From: Akkermansia muciniphila
Lineage (GTDB): Bacteria > Verrucomicrobiota > Verrucomicrobiia > Limisphaerales > BJHT01
Assembly: GCA_945861535.1 (NCBI GenBank)
Contig: CAMAUZ010000071.1
Span: 1-40,917, forward strand
Direction of reading: 5' to 3'
DNA length: 40,917 bases
The position numbers and the translations under genes were made by a program. The notes below the pieces were generated by a model. That model made no database searches. It worked only from the letters and a program-made list of their open reading frames with translations, and was not told where the DNA came from. Positions 14,535-23,615 of the stretch are shown piece after piece (position 1 is the stretch's first letter; every line of letters begins with the position of its first letter).

Positions 14535-15464
14535 TCACCGGCTTCCCAACTTCAGCAGCACCGCGCCGGCCACGGCGATGACGCCGCCGAGGAGCGAGCG
14601 TTTGCTGGGCCGCTCGCCCTCGAGCCAGGCGGTGAAGGGGACGACCACGAGCGGCGTGAGCGCGACAATCGGCAGGACCACGCCGGTCGCGGTCGTCTGC
14701 AAAGCCCATTGATAACAGCCCACGCCGAGGGTCGGGCCGGCGAGCGCGTTGAAGGGGAGCCACCAGCGGATGCGCCGCCATTTTTCCGGGGACGTGAGCA
14801 GTTCGTTTTGCGGACTCAACTCGGGTTCGCCGAGTTTCAGCAACGCCGCGCGTTTCACCACGAGCAGCGCGATTCCGGACACGATCACACCGCCGATGAT
14901 GCGCTGAAACGCCGCGCTGAGGCCGTCGATGGATTGTCCCTCTTCGTGCGCAAGACGGTACGCGACGCGGCTCAGCACCGCGCCGCCGGCCTGTCCTATC
15001 GCGGCGACGACGCCGGCGAGCAGACCGAGAAACAGGGTGCGGCGCGGGGTGGTGAGATGTTCGCCCGGTGCCAGCGCGACGGCCACGCCGGCGAGAATCA
15101 TGATGGCGGCGGCGATTTCAGTGGGGCTGAGTTTGGTGCCGAGCCAGAGCCATTCGGTGAAACTGGCAAATGGCGCGGCGAGACAATGCACGAGGAGAAT
15201 CGACAGCCGCGTGCCGAGCCGGGGATACGCCTGGAACAGCGCGACGTCGCCCAATCCGAAGCCGATGCAGCCGCTGAGAAAGAAAATGGGGAAGGCGTTG
15301 CCGAACTCGCGCGCGCCGAAGCACCAGGTCCATGTCGCGAGGAACACGGTCGCCAGCGAGAGCCGCCAGAAATTCGCCTCGGTGCCGCCCATGATCCGGC
15401 CCGTCCGCGTGGCGGACACGGCGGACAAGGAGAACATGATGGTGGCGAGCAGGGCCGGAAACAT
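14535..15464 (-). CDS. EamA/DMT-family transporter
   Basis: The 309-residue inner-membrane protein has about ten hydrophobic helices, for example LATIMFSLSAVSA, LSGCIGFGLGDVALF, AAIMILAGVAVAL and SLLGGVIAVAGAVLLKL near the C-terminus. Two EamA halves of about 140 residues are apparent. It probably exports or imports a small metabolite; substrate unknown. I prefer the ATG at 15464 (MFPALLATIM); a GTG start nine codons upstream is possible. It converges on the Gfo/Idh/MocA gene, with the inverted repeat and terminator between them. Confidence 0.85.
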   Translation of the reverse strand: MFPALLATIMFSLSAVSATRTGRIMGGTEANFWRLSLATVFLATWTWCFGAREFGNAFPIFFLSGCIGFGLGDVALFQAYPRLGTRLSILLVHCLAAPFASFTEWLWLGTKLSPTEIAAAIMILAGVAVALAPGEHLTTPRRTLFLGLLAGVVAAIGQAGGAVLSRVAYRLAHEEGQSIDGLSAAFQRIIGGVIVSGIALLVVKRAALLKLGEPELSPQNELLTSPEKWRRIRWWLPFNALAGPTLGVGCYQWALQTTATGVVLPIVALTPLVVVPFTAWLEGERPSKRSLLGGVIAVAGAVLLKLGSR

Positions 15465-15517
15465 TTGCGCCGTGGTAGGTATGCGGCGCACTGCGTGATG
15501 TCACGCCTTCAATACTT

Positions 15518-15651
15518 GGTAGGGACGCGCTGGGCGCGTCCGTGACCTTTTTCCCCGCACCGCCGTGCCCGCGTGCAAACCAACGCCCGCGCAAATCCTC
15601 ACGCGCCCGAATGGGGGACCGGTCACGGCCGCGCAGCAGCGCGGCCCTACC
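15518..15651. repeat. 134-bp palindromic element with two internal hairpins
   Basis: Outer pairs GGTAGGG/CCCTACC and CGTGACC/GGTCACG enclose hairpins GACGCGCTGGGCGCGTC and GGCCGCGCAGCAGCGCGGCC. It lies between divergent genes (transporter and TPR protein). Its end sequence GGTAGGG-CGCG recalls the 80-bp repeats at 191 and 18255. Confidence 0.7.
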
Positions 15652-15701
15652 GGAGAGAGAATGATTGAGCCGCCGGGGACGCCTCGTTAGCGTCCCGCGC
15701 C

Positions 15702-16610
15702 ATGAACACCTGTTGCCGCTCCGTCCGTTCCTGTTTTCCGATCTTGTTTTCGCGCCCGCCGCTTTTCGCGGTCCTCGCTGCGCTCCTTCTGCTCGGCGGC
15801 GGCGCGGCGCGGGCGGCGGAGGCGAGCGCGGATGATTTGCTGAAGCAGGCGCGCGAGGCGTTTCGCAAGGGCAAGGGCGCGGACGCGGTCGCGCTGGCGA
15901 CGAAGGCCATCACGGCGGAGCCGAAGAATCCGGGGCCGCGGCACATTCGCGCGCAGATTCATGTGGCGCTGCGACAGCACGCGCAGGCCATCGCGGATTA
16001 CACCGAGGCGCTGAAGCTCGATCCGAGCGCGGTGGGTGTTTACCAGGCGCGGGGCGCCGAGCATTTCCGGCTCGGGCACATCGCGGAGTCAATTGCGGAC
16101 TGGGACAAATTCATCGCGGCGCATCCCGAGCAGGCGGCGCATCACTGGCAGCGCGGGATCGCCTATTATTACGCCGGGCGTTTCACCGATGGCCGCAAGG
16201 CGTTCGAGCTGCACCAGACGGTGAACAGTCACGATGTCGAAAACGCCGTGTGGCATTTCCTGTGCATGGCACGCGAGCAGGGCGTCGAGAAGGCGCGGGC
16301 GGCCTTGATCCCCATCGACGGCGATTCGCGCGTGCCGATGGCGCAGGTGCATCAGTTGTTCGCGGGCAAACTCAAGCCGGCCGATGTGCTGGCGGCGGCG
16401 ACGGCGGGCAATGTTTCGGGCGAGCGAAAGGAACGGCAGGTTTTCTACGCCCACCTTTACCTCGGTTTGTACTACGAGGCGATTGGCGACGCGAAGCTGG
16501 CGCGCGACCACATCGAGAAGTCGGCGGCGGAGTACCAGAAGCACGATTACATGGGCGATGTGGCGCATGTGCATGCGGAGATTCTGCGCAAGCCGGCAGG
16601 GAAAAAGTGA
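15702..16610 (+). CDS. exported TPR-repeat protein
   Basis: The 302-residue product has a signal peptide or N-terminal anchor up to GGGAARAAEA near residue 40. Tandem TPR units of about 34 residues follow: ADDLLKQAREAFRKGKGADA, HIRAQIHVALRQHAQAIADY, ARGAEHFRLGHIAESIADW and HHWQRGIAYYYAGRFTDG. A last unit, LYLGLYYEAIGDAKLARDH, lies near 260. TPRs mediate protein-protein contacts; the layout resembles NlpI-like envelope TPR proteins, but a specific role cannot be given. The start ATG at 15702 gives a longish n-region with two Cys; a later start is possible. Probably monocistronic. Confidence 0.75.
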   Translation: MNTCCRSVRSCFPILFSRPPLFAVLAALLLLGGGAARAAEASADDLLKQAREAFRKGKGADAVALATKAITAEPKNPGPRHIRAQIHVALRQHAQAIADYTEALKLDPSAVGVYQARGAEHFRLGHIAESIADWDKFIAAHPEQAAHHWQRGIAYYYAGRFTDGRKAFELHQTVNSHDVENAVWHFLCMAREQGVEKARAALIPIDGDSRVPMAQVHQLFAGKLKPADVLAAATAGNVSGERKERQVFYAHLYLGLYYEAIGDAKLARDHIEKSAAEYQKHDYMGDVAHVHAEILRKPAGKK

Positions 16611-16660
16611 GCGAAACGACGAAGAACTAATTCCGGCGATTGCCTCAAAACCAGAATGGA

Positions 16661-16759
16661 AAACCACTAACCGGCACTAACTGGCACTAATGAGAACCGG
16701 GCCAATCCGCAGTCCGCGCTCCCGTTTTATTAGTGCCGGTTAGTGCCGGTTAGTGGTTT
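16661..16759. repeat. 31-bp inverted repeat built of 10-bp units, copy 2
   Basis: Arms 16661-16691 and 16729-16759 are reverse complements with one mismatch and use the same CACTAACYGG units as 14381-14498. The centre differs and lacks the terminator. It lies between the TPR gene and the enolase-superfamily gene, 45 bp before the latter's start. Confidence 0.88.
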
Positions 16760-16804
16760 ATGATTCGGTCTCAATTGCGTAACCGCCGGTTCGGGAGATT
16801 TCTC

Positions 16805-18211
16805 ATGAGCAAAAACACAGATGTCCGGTGCGTCGGGGTGAGCCTGCATTTCCTGCCGGTTCACACGCGGATGCCGCTGAAGTTCGGCGGCGAGACGGTG
16901 AGCTACGTGACGTGTGCGCGGGCGCGGATGCGCGTGGCGGACGCGCACGGGCACATGGCCGAGGGCTGGGGCGAGACGCCGTTGAGCGTGACGTGGGTGT
17001 GGCCGAGCGCGCTGTCGTATGAGGCGCGGCACGCGGTGATGAAGCAGTTTTGCGAGACGCTCGCGTGGGCGTGGGCGGAGTTTGCCGGACAAGGGCACGC
17101 GGTCGAAGTCGGGCATGATTTTCAAACCGAAGTGCTGCCGCGCCTGGTGCAGGAGCTGAACGCCGCGCGCGGTCCGGACGCGGAGCCGATGCCGTGGCTG
17201 GCGGCGCTGGTGTGCTGCTCGGTGTTCGATCAGGCGCTGCACGACGCGTATGGGCGGCTCGTCAAGCGGCCGGTGTATCAGACTTACGGACCGGAGTTCA
17301 TGAGCCGGACGTTGGCGGATTTTCTCACGCCGGCGGCGGGGACGGCGGTGTCATTCGCGGGGCTTTACCCGCAGGATTTTCTGGTGGCGAATCCGCCGTC
17401 GCAGTTGCGCGCGTGGCATCTGGTCGGCGGCGTTGACCCGCTCGACGCGGCGGAACTGACGGGGCGCGAGCCGGACGACGGCTACCCGGTGCTGCTCGCC
17501 GACTGGATCGCGCGCGACGGCTTGAAATGTCTGAAGATCAAACTGCGCGGCACGGACGCGGCGTGGGACTACGCCCGCACGGTGAAGATCGGCGGGATCG
17601 CCATCGCGGGCGGGGTCGAGTGGCTGACGGCGGACTTCAATTGCACGGTCCGCGAGCCGGCGTACGTGAACGAGTTTCTCGACCGGCTGCGCGACGAGCA
17701 TCCTCGGATTTACGGGATGTTGCTGTATGTCGAGCAGCCGTTTCCTTACGAGCTGGAGCAGCATCGGATCGCTGTCCACAGCGTGGCGGCGCGCAAGCCG
17801 CTGTTCCTCGATGAAAGCGCGCACGACTGGCGGCATGTGCAGCTCGGGCGCGAGCTGGGCTGGACGGGCGTGGCGCTGAAGACGTGCAAGACGCAGACGG
17901 GCGCGCTGCTTTCGCTGTGCTGGGCGAAGGCGCACGGGATGACCTTGATGGTGCAGGATCTCACGAACCCCATGCTGGCGCAGGTGCCGCACGTCCTGCT
18001 CGCGGCGCACGCGGGCACGATCATGGGCGTCGAGACGAACGCGATGCAGTTTTATCCCGCCGCGTCCGCCGCCGAGGCGCGGGTGCATCCGGGGCTTTAC
18101 CAGCGCCGCAACGGCGTCCTGGAACTGGGGACCATTCACGGCAATGGCTTCGGGTATTGCGTGGCGGAAATGCAGCGCGAACTGCCGGCGGGCGTGGAGT
18201 TTGGGCGGTGA
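16805..18211 (+). CDS. enolase-superfamily protein (mandelate racemase/muconate lactonizing type)
   Basis: The 468-residue protein has a C-terminal barrel with the superfamily residues in order: lysines in LKCLKIKLRG, metal ligands in TADFN, VEQPFPYE and FLDES, and the late-barrel VALKTCKTQTG. Such enzymes remove the proton alpha to a carboxylate, often as sugar-acid dehydratases or epimerases. The protein is longer than typical members because of an extended N-terminal capping region. The ATG at 16805 is chosen because GGGAG lies 7-8 bases upstream; the frame reaches back into the repeat at 16760, which is not a credible start. With the dehydrogenase and Gfo/Idh/MocA protein nearby, a sugar-acid pathway is plausible. 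Exact reaction unknown. Confidence 0.82.
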   Translation: MSKNTDVRCVGVSLHFLPVHTRMPLKFGGETVSYVTCARARMRVADAHGHMAEGWGETPLSVTWVWPSALSYEARHAVMKQFCETLAWAWAEFAGQGHAVEVGHDFQTEVLPRLVQELNAARGPDAEPMPWLAALVCCSVFDQALHDAYGRLVKRPVYQTYGPEFMSRTLADFLTPAAGTAVSFAGLYPQDFLVANPPSQLRAWHLVGGVDPLDAAELTGREPDDGYPVLLADWIARDGLKCLKIKLRGTDAAWDYARTVKIGGIAIAGGVEWLTADFNCTVREPAYVNEFLDRLRDEHPRIYGMLLYVEQPFPYELEQHRIAVHSVAARKPLFLDESAHDWRHVQLGRELGWTGVALKTCKTQTGALLSLCWAKAHGMTLMVQDLTNPMLAQVPHVLLAAHAGTIMGVETNAMQFYPAASAAEARVHPGLYQRRNGVLELGTIHGNGFGYCVAEMQRELPAGVEFGR

Positions 18212-18254
18212 GGGGGCCGGGGATTGGACAACCGCAGGTGGACTGGCCGCGGTG

Positions 18255-18334
18255 GGTAGGGCGCGTCTGTCCTCAGCGCGCCGGTGGGGCGTTCTCACGG
18301 TTCGGCGGCGCGCTGAGGACAGACGCGCCCTACC
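18255..18334. repeat. 80-bp inverted repeat, copy 2
   Basis: Arms GGTAGGGCGCGTCTGTCC and its exact reverse complement. It has the same length and plan as 191-270, with which it shares most bases. Confidence 0.85.
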
Positions 18335-18340
18335 TTGCTG

Positions 18341-18444
18341 GTACCGCAGGCGTCCTCGCCCGCGAATTCGGGCGGCGTCTCGCCGCCAGTACCGACTCAG
18401 GGCGAGACGCCCCGAGAACTCGCAGGCGAGGACGCCTGCGGTAC
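18341..18444. repeat. 104-bp inverted repeat, full-length relative of the PP2C-embedded repeat
   Basis: Left arm beginning GTACCGCAGGCGTCCTCGCC and right arm ending GGCGAGGACGCCTGCGGTAC are reverse complements, with a GGCGTCTCGCC / GGCGAGACGCC inner pair. The right half (18401-18444) matches 4938-4981 in the phosphatase gene and 28328-28371. A third element, the single arm GATCCGCCTCCTCACGTCGG onward (18468-18495), follows at once. Confidence 0.85.
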
Positions 18445-18502
18445 GAAGCTCACGGACGAGCTTCGCCCGATCCGCCTCCTCACGTCGGCGGCTACACCGC
18501 GC

Positions 18503-19933
18503 TCACGCCAGGATCTCGCGGATGACCTGGCCATGCACGTCGGTGAGGCGGAAGTCGCGACCACCGAAGCGGTAGGTGAGGCGTTCGTGATCGAGGCCGA
18601 GCAGATGCAGGAGGGTCGCGTAGAGGTCGTAGATTTCGCACTTGTTCTCGACCGCGTAGTAGCCGAGTTCGTCGGTCGCCCCGTAGGCCGTGCCGCCCTT
18701 GATGCCGCCGCCGGCGAGCCAGAGGCTGAAGCCGAACGGATTGTGATCGCGCCCGTCACCGCCCTGCGAGAAGGGCGTGCGGCCGAACTCGCCGCTGAAG
18801 AGGATCAGCGTTTCCTCGAACAATCCGCGCGCTTTCAAATCCTGGATCAGCGCGGCCAGCGGCTGGTCCACCTGCCGCGCCATCGCGCCGTGGCCTTCCT
18901 TGATTTTTCCATGTTGATCCCATGGGTTTCCCGCGCCGCCCGCGCCGATGCCCTGGTTTAGGCAGCTCAGCTCGACAAACCGCACGCCGCGCTCGATCAG
19001 GCGGCGCGCGGTGAGGCATTGCCGCCCGTAGCCGGCCATCTGCTTGTTGGTCGAATCGAGGCCGTAGAGCTGCTTGGTCGCCTCGGTCTCGCCGCTAATG
19101 TCGCACAGTTCCGGCACCGCCGACTGCATGCGATAAGCCGTCTCGTAATTCTTGATCGCCGCCTCGACCGCCGTCTCGCCGGTCGTGCGCGCGAAGTCGC
19201 CGTCCATGTCGCGGAGAAAGCCGAGACGCTGCCGCTGGAGCACGTCGGTCTCGCGCGGCTTGATGTTCGCTAGGGCCGGCTCGCCATCGGCCTTGATGAT
19301 CGAAGCCTGATGTTGCGCGGGCAGATAGCCGTTGCTGTACAGGCCCACGCCGCCGTGCGGCACCGCTGCGCCGCCCGCCTGCAACACGACGAATCCGGGG
19401 AGATTCTGGTTCTCGGTGCCCAAGCCGTAATTCACCCACGCGCCCGCGCCCGGATGTCCCATGAACGGAAAGCCCGTGTGCAGCGCATAATTTCCCTGCG
19501 CGTGCTCGTTGACCTTGGTGGTCATCGAGCGGATCACCGCGAGGTCATCCGCGAGCGCGGCGAGATTCGGGAACAGGTCGGTCATCACGAGACCGCTGCG
19601 GCCCCACGGCTTCGCGTCCCACGGGCTGGCCATGAGGTTCCCATTGTTGTTGAACATCGTGGGCCGCACCGGCACGGGCATCGGCGCGCCGTGACGCTGC
19701 TTCAACGCCGGCTTCGGATCCCACGAATCCACATGCGACACCCCGCCGCTCATGAACGCGAAGATGACGTGCTTGGCGCGCGGCCGAAAATGCGGCCCCG
19801 CCGCCCGCCCGCCGCCGGCCACCGCACCAAAACTTTTGTCCGCCAGCAGCCCCGACAGCGCGAGCGAACCGAAGCCGAACGAGCAACGCCGGAGCATTTC
19901 GCGGCGGGTAAGGGGAGGAGGGTGGGGAATCAT
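18503..19933 (-). CDS. Tat-exported DUF1501 protein
   Basis: The 476-residue product begins with a twin-arginine signal, [20 protein letters not shown]. The mature part has DUF1501 (sulfatase/alkaline-phosphatase-like) features: [20 protein letters not shown], a [12 protein letters not shown] segment, [18 protein letters not shown] and [12 protein letters not shown]1501 proteins are abundant in Planctomycetota/Verrucomicrobiota and usually sit next to a cytochrome c-DUF1549-DUF1553 gene. Here that partner is about 4 kb upstream on the same strand, with three small genes and a WD40/MBL gene between. Function unknown; exported metal-dependent hydrolase plausible. ATG at 19933. Confidence 0.9.
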   Translation of the reverse strand: MIPHPPPLTRREMLRRCSFGFGSLALSGLLADKSFGAVAGGGRAAGPHFRPRAKHVIFAFMSGGVSHVDSWDPKPALKQRHGAPMPVPVRPTMFNNNGNLMASPWDAKPWGRSGLVMTDLFPNLAALADDLAVIRSMTTKVNEHAQGNYALHTGFPFMGHPGAGAWVNYGLGTENQNLPGFVVLQAGGAAVPHGGVGLYSNGYLPAQHQASIIKADGEPALANIKPRETDVLQRQRLGFLRDMDGDFARTTGETAVEAAIKNYETAYRMQSAVPELCDISGETEATKQLYGLDSTNKQMAGYGRQCLTARRLIERGVRFVELSCLNQGIGAGGAGNPWDQHGKIKEGHGAMARQVDQPLAALIQDLKARGLFEETLILFSGEFGRTPFSQGGDGRDHNPFGFSLWLAGGGIKGGTAYGATDELGYYAVENKCEIYDLYATLLHLLGLDHERLTYRFGGRDFRLTDVHGQVIREILA

Positions 19934-20066
19934 AAAGCGAGTTTAGTGAGCATGGCTAACAAGCAGGGAAAAGTGTGAAGGGCGCAGCGCAAATTGGGGG
20001 GCCGCATCGGACGGAGAAGCGAAGTTACGATTCACAAGAGCGAACTGGTTAGGTGACGTTCGTTGG

Positions 20067-20402
20067 CTACAGAGTCTCTGCTGCATATCTGCTCTCTTGG
20101 AAGATGGTGGCCAGTTCGTAGTATCGGTCGAGTGTGTCGTCTGTGAAGATGTCCAGTTCACCTTTGGTCGCTGCTCCACTGACGTTGTGCATCATAGGCT
20201 TGAGGTCGTCGAGTATGGCTGCGGCAGTCTCGCGAGAGTGAGCGTGGACGACAGCCCTCTCGAACCCAGCTACGAGGGGGCGGAGCTGAGTCGCCATGTC
20301 GGTGCTGTAGCTGGCTCCATGTGGATGGCGAAAGCTCTCCAACGCGCGGATGACGCGCCAGAATACGGCTACGAGTTGGTTTGCATCGGCTTGGAGAGAC
20401 AT
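20067..20402 (-). CDS. small protein of unknown function downstream of the HNH gene
   Basis: The 111-residue protein is mostly helical by composition, for example NQLVAVFWRVIRALESFRH and LDRYYELATIFQESRYA. Base composition is noticeably less GC-rich than neighbours. It starts 18 bp after the HNH gene ends on the same strand and may be the third gene of that cassette. No motif or family recognised; no strong ribosome-binding site. Moderate confidence that it is coding. Confidence 0.45.
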   Translation of the reverse strand: MSLQADANQLVAVFWRVIRALESFRHPHGASYSTDMATQLRPLVAGFERAVVHAHSRETAAAILDDLKPMMHNVSGAATKGELDIFTDDTLDRYYELATIFQESRYAAETL

Positions 20403-20420
20403 AAGACGCGTGCCAGTCGC

Positions 20421-20849
20421 CTAACATGCCCTTGGGAATCGAATCATCCCCGCAGTCAGCAGAAATTCGCGATGTCCCAACTGGAACGAACTGTTCAGTT
20501 GCAATACGCGCTCGGTAGCGCGGCCGACGGCAGTCCGCGGTTCAATCCGATTTCCCAGGAGGGCGAAATGGCTTGTCCACTTTTGTTGACGGGGATGGAA
20601 CAAACCAGTGCGACGCCCGCTGGCAGGATCAAATCCAGTGAGGTCTGCGCCTTTGTTGCGATTACAAGTGACGCAGGCCAACGCTAGGTTTTGCGCCTCA
20701 GTGAGACCGCCGTGTTTCCTGGGGATGATATGGTCGATCTGATGGAATTCGAGCATGGCGGGTTCAGGTGTCAGGCAGTACTCACAACAGTTGTTCGCCC
20801 GCTCCCGCACCAGCGCCCGCAATAAGGGTGAAACCGGCCTCTGACTCAT
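20421..20849 (-). CDS. HNH endonuclease
   Basis: The 142-residue HNH/McrA-type nuclease has zinc-binding pairs CEYC (22-25) and CVTC, the catalytic HQIDHIIPRKHGG with DH, and NLALACVTCNRNKG completing the H-N-H fold. These single-domain nucleases cut or nick DNA and occur in mobile, defence and housekeeping settings. Its ATG overlaps the upstream small gene's stop (ATGA, 20846-20849), so the two are translationally coupled. Lower GC than the flanks suggests acquisition. Nuclease family sure, role unknown. Confidence 0.88.
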   Translation of the reverse strand: MSQRPVSPLLRALVRERANNCCEYCLTPEPAMLEFHQIDHIIPRKHGGLTEAQNLALACVTCNRNKGADLTGFDPASGRRTGLFHPRQQKWTSHFALLGNRIEPRTAVGRATERVLQLNSSFQLGHREFLLTAGMIRFPRAC

Positions 20850-21211
20850 GCCTTGGGCGGCGGTCCATTCAACTTCGCGAGTGCGCGGGCTTTGGCGAGG
20901 CTGACCGCGTGTTCAACGGCGAGCAGGGCGTCCATTTCCGCCTCCTCGGACGGGTTCAGACCGGCGTCCTGGTTTTTGGCGAGCAACGTTTGGATACGTT
21001 TGGTCCGGGCGGGATCGGAGCGCAGTGCCACGATCTGTTCGGGCGTGGGATTGGTGGCAAAAAAATCCACGACGTCACGCCAATCGGAGACCTCGTTTCG
21101 CTGCCGGCGTCGCTGCTGCGTCAAGCCATTCACAACGGCAGCGTTCCTCGCCCGTCCGTTCTTTGGCAGACTGGCGACCAGTTCATCCGGCAATTCCAAG
21201 GTAACTTTCAT
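20846..21211 (-). CDS. small antitoxin-like protein coupled to the HNH gene
   Basis: The 121-residue product begins MKVTLELPDELVASLPKNGR, like the first strand and helix of ribbon-helix-helix antitoxins. A charged helical segment follows, with NPSEEAEMDALLAVEHAVSL and AKARALAKL at the end, a pattern I associate with small partners of HNH nucleases. It is first in the cassette and overlaps the HNH start by four bases. DNA binding or neutralisation of the nuclease is an inference. Confidence 0.65.
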   Translation of the reverse strand: MKVTLELPDELVASLPKNGRARNAAVVNGLTQQRRRQRNEVSDWRDVVDFFATNPTPEQIVALRSDPARTKRIQTLLAKNQDAGLNPSEEAEMDALLAVEHAVSLAKARALAKLNGPPPKA

Positions 21212-21281
21212 GGTTCAGTTTTAGCGGGGGTTTGCTGTTGTCACAAGCGGAACGTCGCACGGCGAGCCTAGTGGTTCGGCC

Positions 21282-23615
21282 TCATGGCTTACGTTCCGCT
21301 GCGCCTGCTTTCGCCAGCGATTCTTCGCTGCGGCGCAGGAGATCCTCGACCCAGGCGGTGCCGTTGGGGCGGACGCCGTGGCCGGTGAAGACGATGTCGG
21401 GCTGCCAGGCGAGGAGTTTCTCGCGGATGGCCGCGATGACGGGGCGGGCTTTGGCGCCATCGGTCCAGCAGCGGTGGAGGATGTCGCTTTCGCGCTCGAA
21501 GCCGAGGTCGCCGGTGAAGGCGATGCGTTTGCCGGCCAGTTCGGTTTTGTAAACGGTGAGGTCGAAGCTGTGGCCGGGTACAAACAGCGCGCGGAACTTT
21601 TGGCCGGAAACTTCGAAGTCGGTTTCGTCGCCGACGCGCGCGAGCGGCAGCGGCAGGTCGAGCGGGCGCGGGGGGAAGATGCCGTAGTCGGTGAGCATCG
21701 GCATGAGCCAGGTGAGCGGGAGCGCGCCGGATTTGGGGCCGACGATCTTCGCGCCGGCCGCGCGCCACAGGTACGCGCCGCCCGAGTGGTCGCCGTGCGA
21801 GTGCGTGTGCAGGACGTGCGTGGCGCGTTCGATGCCGAGCGCGCGCAGCCGCGCCTGCGAGAGCGCGAAACCCGACGTGCCGCCGGCATCCACAATCACC
21901 GCCTCGCGGCCGGTTTTGAGAATCCAGATGTCGCCGACGTAGGCGTGCTCGCTGCGCGGGATGCGGCCGCCTTGGAAAATCGGCACGCCCGTGACGACCT
22001 CGGCGGGCGGCGTGGTGATGACGGGCGGCTCGGCGGGGAGCAGGCGTTGTTGCCGCGCGAACACGCCATCGCGGGCGAGGCGCAGGAGTATTCCCTCCGC
22101 CGTGCCCGCGATGGCGAAGGCACCGTCGCCGCTCCACGCGAGTCGTGCGGCGGCGGCGACGTCGTGATTGGCGGTGATTTTGCCCTCGGCGTTGACGAGG
22201 TAAAGGTGGCCGTCCCAGCACGACACGAGAGCTTGTGGATGGGCGGGGTTGGGGGCGCACTGCGCGATGGCGTCGGGGAAAACCAGCGCGGCGGCGGCGC
22301 GGGTTTTCAGCGCGATTTGATAAACGGTGCGCGCCGTGGCGGTGGTGGGAAGCCACGGTTCGCCAGCCATGCCGCGGGCGAACCACGCGGCCGGCCAGCA
22401 CCACACGCGGTCGGGGTCGGCGGTGAAACCCAGCTCGAACAGGCCGGCTTCGGGCAGCGTTTCGCGCAGCAGTTCACGGCCCTCGGCGTTGAAGACGCGG
22501 AGGCGTCCGCGTTGTTGCGGCACGAAGTTCAGCGCGTGAATGGGCGGGTCCCACTTGCCGATGGCGGGGCCGGAGCGCACCCAGATTTTTACGGCGTATT
22601 CGAGAATGGCCACGCGCGAGCCGTCGGCGTTGATCGCGACGGCGACGGTGACGGTGCCGGGCGCGATCGTGTCGGCGCGGAGGCGGAAGCCGACCTTCAG
22701 CAGCTCGGGAAAATCGGCGGCGGGATCGGGCAGATCGGGCGCGACGAGGTCGTCGGAGGCAGGCGCGGTCCAGAGCGGGCGGTTGGGGTTCACGCCCCAG
22801 ACGCTCACGGCGTCGCGCTGCGGGCGGAAGCCGGGGGTGGGTTGGTTGAAGGTGAGCCAGGCGAACGCGGCGCGTTTGCCGTCGCCGCTGGCGGCCATGC
22901 GCGTGGCGCGGTTCGTGGGCAGTTGGTTTTTGTCTTCGTAGCGCAGGTGCTGGCGGCGGCCATCGTCGTGGAGGAAGGAGCCGGGCGGTTTGAAAATCCA
23001 GTCGGGGCCGCGCAGGAAGAGTTCGCCGAGATGGCTTGCCAGCCAGCCGGTGCGCCAGTCGCCGGTGCCGGGACGGAGGCGCGCGAGTTCGCTGTCGCGC
23101 GTGTCGGCTTCGGCGAGATCGTCTTTCAGCGACGCGCCGAAGAAGGCGTTGGTCGGGCCGAGCCAGGTGGTCGGCTCGGGCGAGGTGACGCGGGAATAAG
23201 CGAGGCCGACGGCCATGGCGCGACCGCCTGTGAGGGTCGCGACTTGCATCGGCGCCCACGGCGGGAAATGGCGGCTGGCGCGGATCGTGCCGTCGGGAGC
23301 GAGGAGCCAGACGTTCGCGTCGTGACTGAAGGCCATGGTGCCGACGGTGATTTGGCGACCGTCGGCGCTGATGTCCACGGCTGAGATAGCTTGCGGCGCG
23401 AGCGTGCGGCCTTGCGCGGTCGTGGCGGGGACGCGGGTGGGGGCGGTGGGTGGGGCGATCGTGGTGGTGCGCAGGGAGAGTTCGGCGAGGGCGGGGTTGG
23501 TGAGGAGGAAGAGGGAGAGAAGGAGAGATGGGGAGAAGGAGTAAAGGAAAGCACGCGCCGGAGCGCGGCCTTCAGGCCGCAGAGGCGGCGAGTGCGAGAG
23601 GGGCGTGGGATTCAT
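21282..23615 (-). CDS. exported beta-propeller (WD40-like) plus metallo-beta-lactamase protein
   Basis: The 777-residue product has a Sec signal (SLLLSLFLLTNPALA, about 28-42). About 480 residues of WD40/quinoprotein-like blades follow, for example ISAVDISADGRQITVGTMAF, VAINADGSRVAILEYAVKIW and LAWSGDGAFAIAGTAEGILL. A metallo-beta-lactamase domain runs from about 560, with the zinc motif HTHSHGDHSGG near 605, VPGHSFD, FTGDLGF and a final FTGHGV. MBL-fold hydrolases act on esters, thioesters or phosphoesters; a quinoprotein-like relay protein of this architecture is plausible. The start ATG at 23615 and the first ~18 residues (NPTPLSHSPPLRPEGRA) lie within a dispersed repeat (23563-23664). No later ATG/GTG precedes the signal core. 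Substrate unknown. Confidence 0.85.
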   Translation of the reverse strand: MNPTPLSHSPPLRPEGRAPARAFLYSFSPSLLLSLFLLTNPALAELSLRTTTIAPPTAPTRVPATTAQGRTLAPQAISAVDISADGRQITVGTMAFSHDANVWLLAPDGTIRASRHFPPWAPMQVATLTGGRAMAVGLAYSRVTSPEPTTWLGPTNAFFGASLKDDLAEADTRDSELARLRPGTGDWRTGWLASHLGELFLRGPDWIFKPPGSFLHDDGRRQHLRYEDKNQLPTNRATRMAASGDGKRAAFAWLTFNQPTPGFRPQRDAVSVWGVNPNRPLWTAPASDDLVAPDLPDPAADFPELLKVGFRLRADTIAPGTVTVAVAINADGSRVAILEYAVKIWVRSGPAIGKWDPPIHALNFVPQQRGRLRVFNAEGRELLRETLPEAGLFELGFTADPDRVWCWPAAWFARGMAGEPWLPTTATARTVYQIALKTRAAAALVFPDAIAQCAPNPAHPQALVSCWDGHLYLVNAEGKITANHDVAAAARLAWSGDGAFAIAGTAEGILLRLARDGVFARQQRLLPAEPPVITTPPAEVVTGVPIFQGGRIPRSEHAYVGDIWILKTGREAVIVDAGGTSGFALSQARLRALGIERATHVLHTHSHGDHSGGAYLWRAAGAKIVGPKSGALPLTWLMPMLTDYGIFPPRPLDLPLPLARVGDETDFEVSGQKFRALFVPGHSFDLTVYKTELAGKRIAFTGDLGFERESDILHRCWTDGAKARPVIAAIREKLLAWQPDIVFTGHGVRPNGTAWVEDLLRRSEESLAKAGAAERKP

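Noticed and set aside
14381-16759. CACTAACYGG iterations as a CRISPR array
   Set aside because: Units are 10 bp, contiguous and inverted, without spacers of regular length or cas genes.
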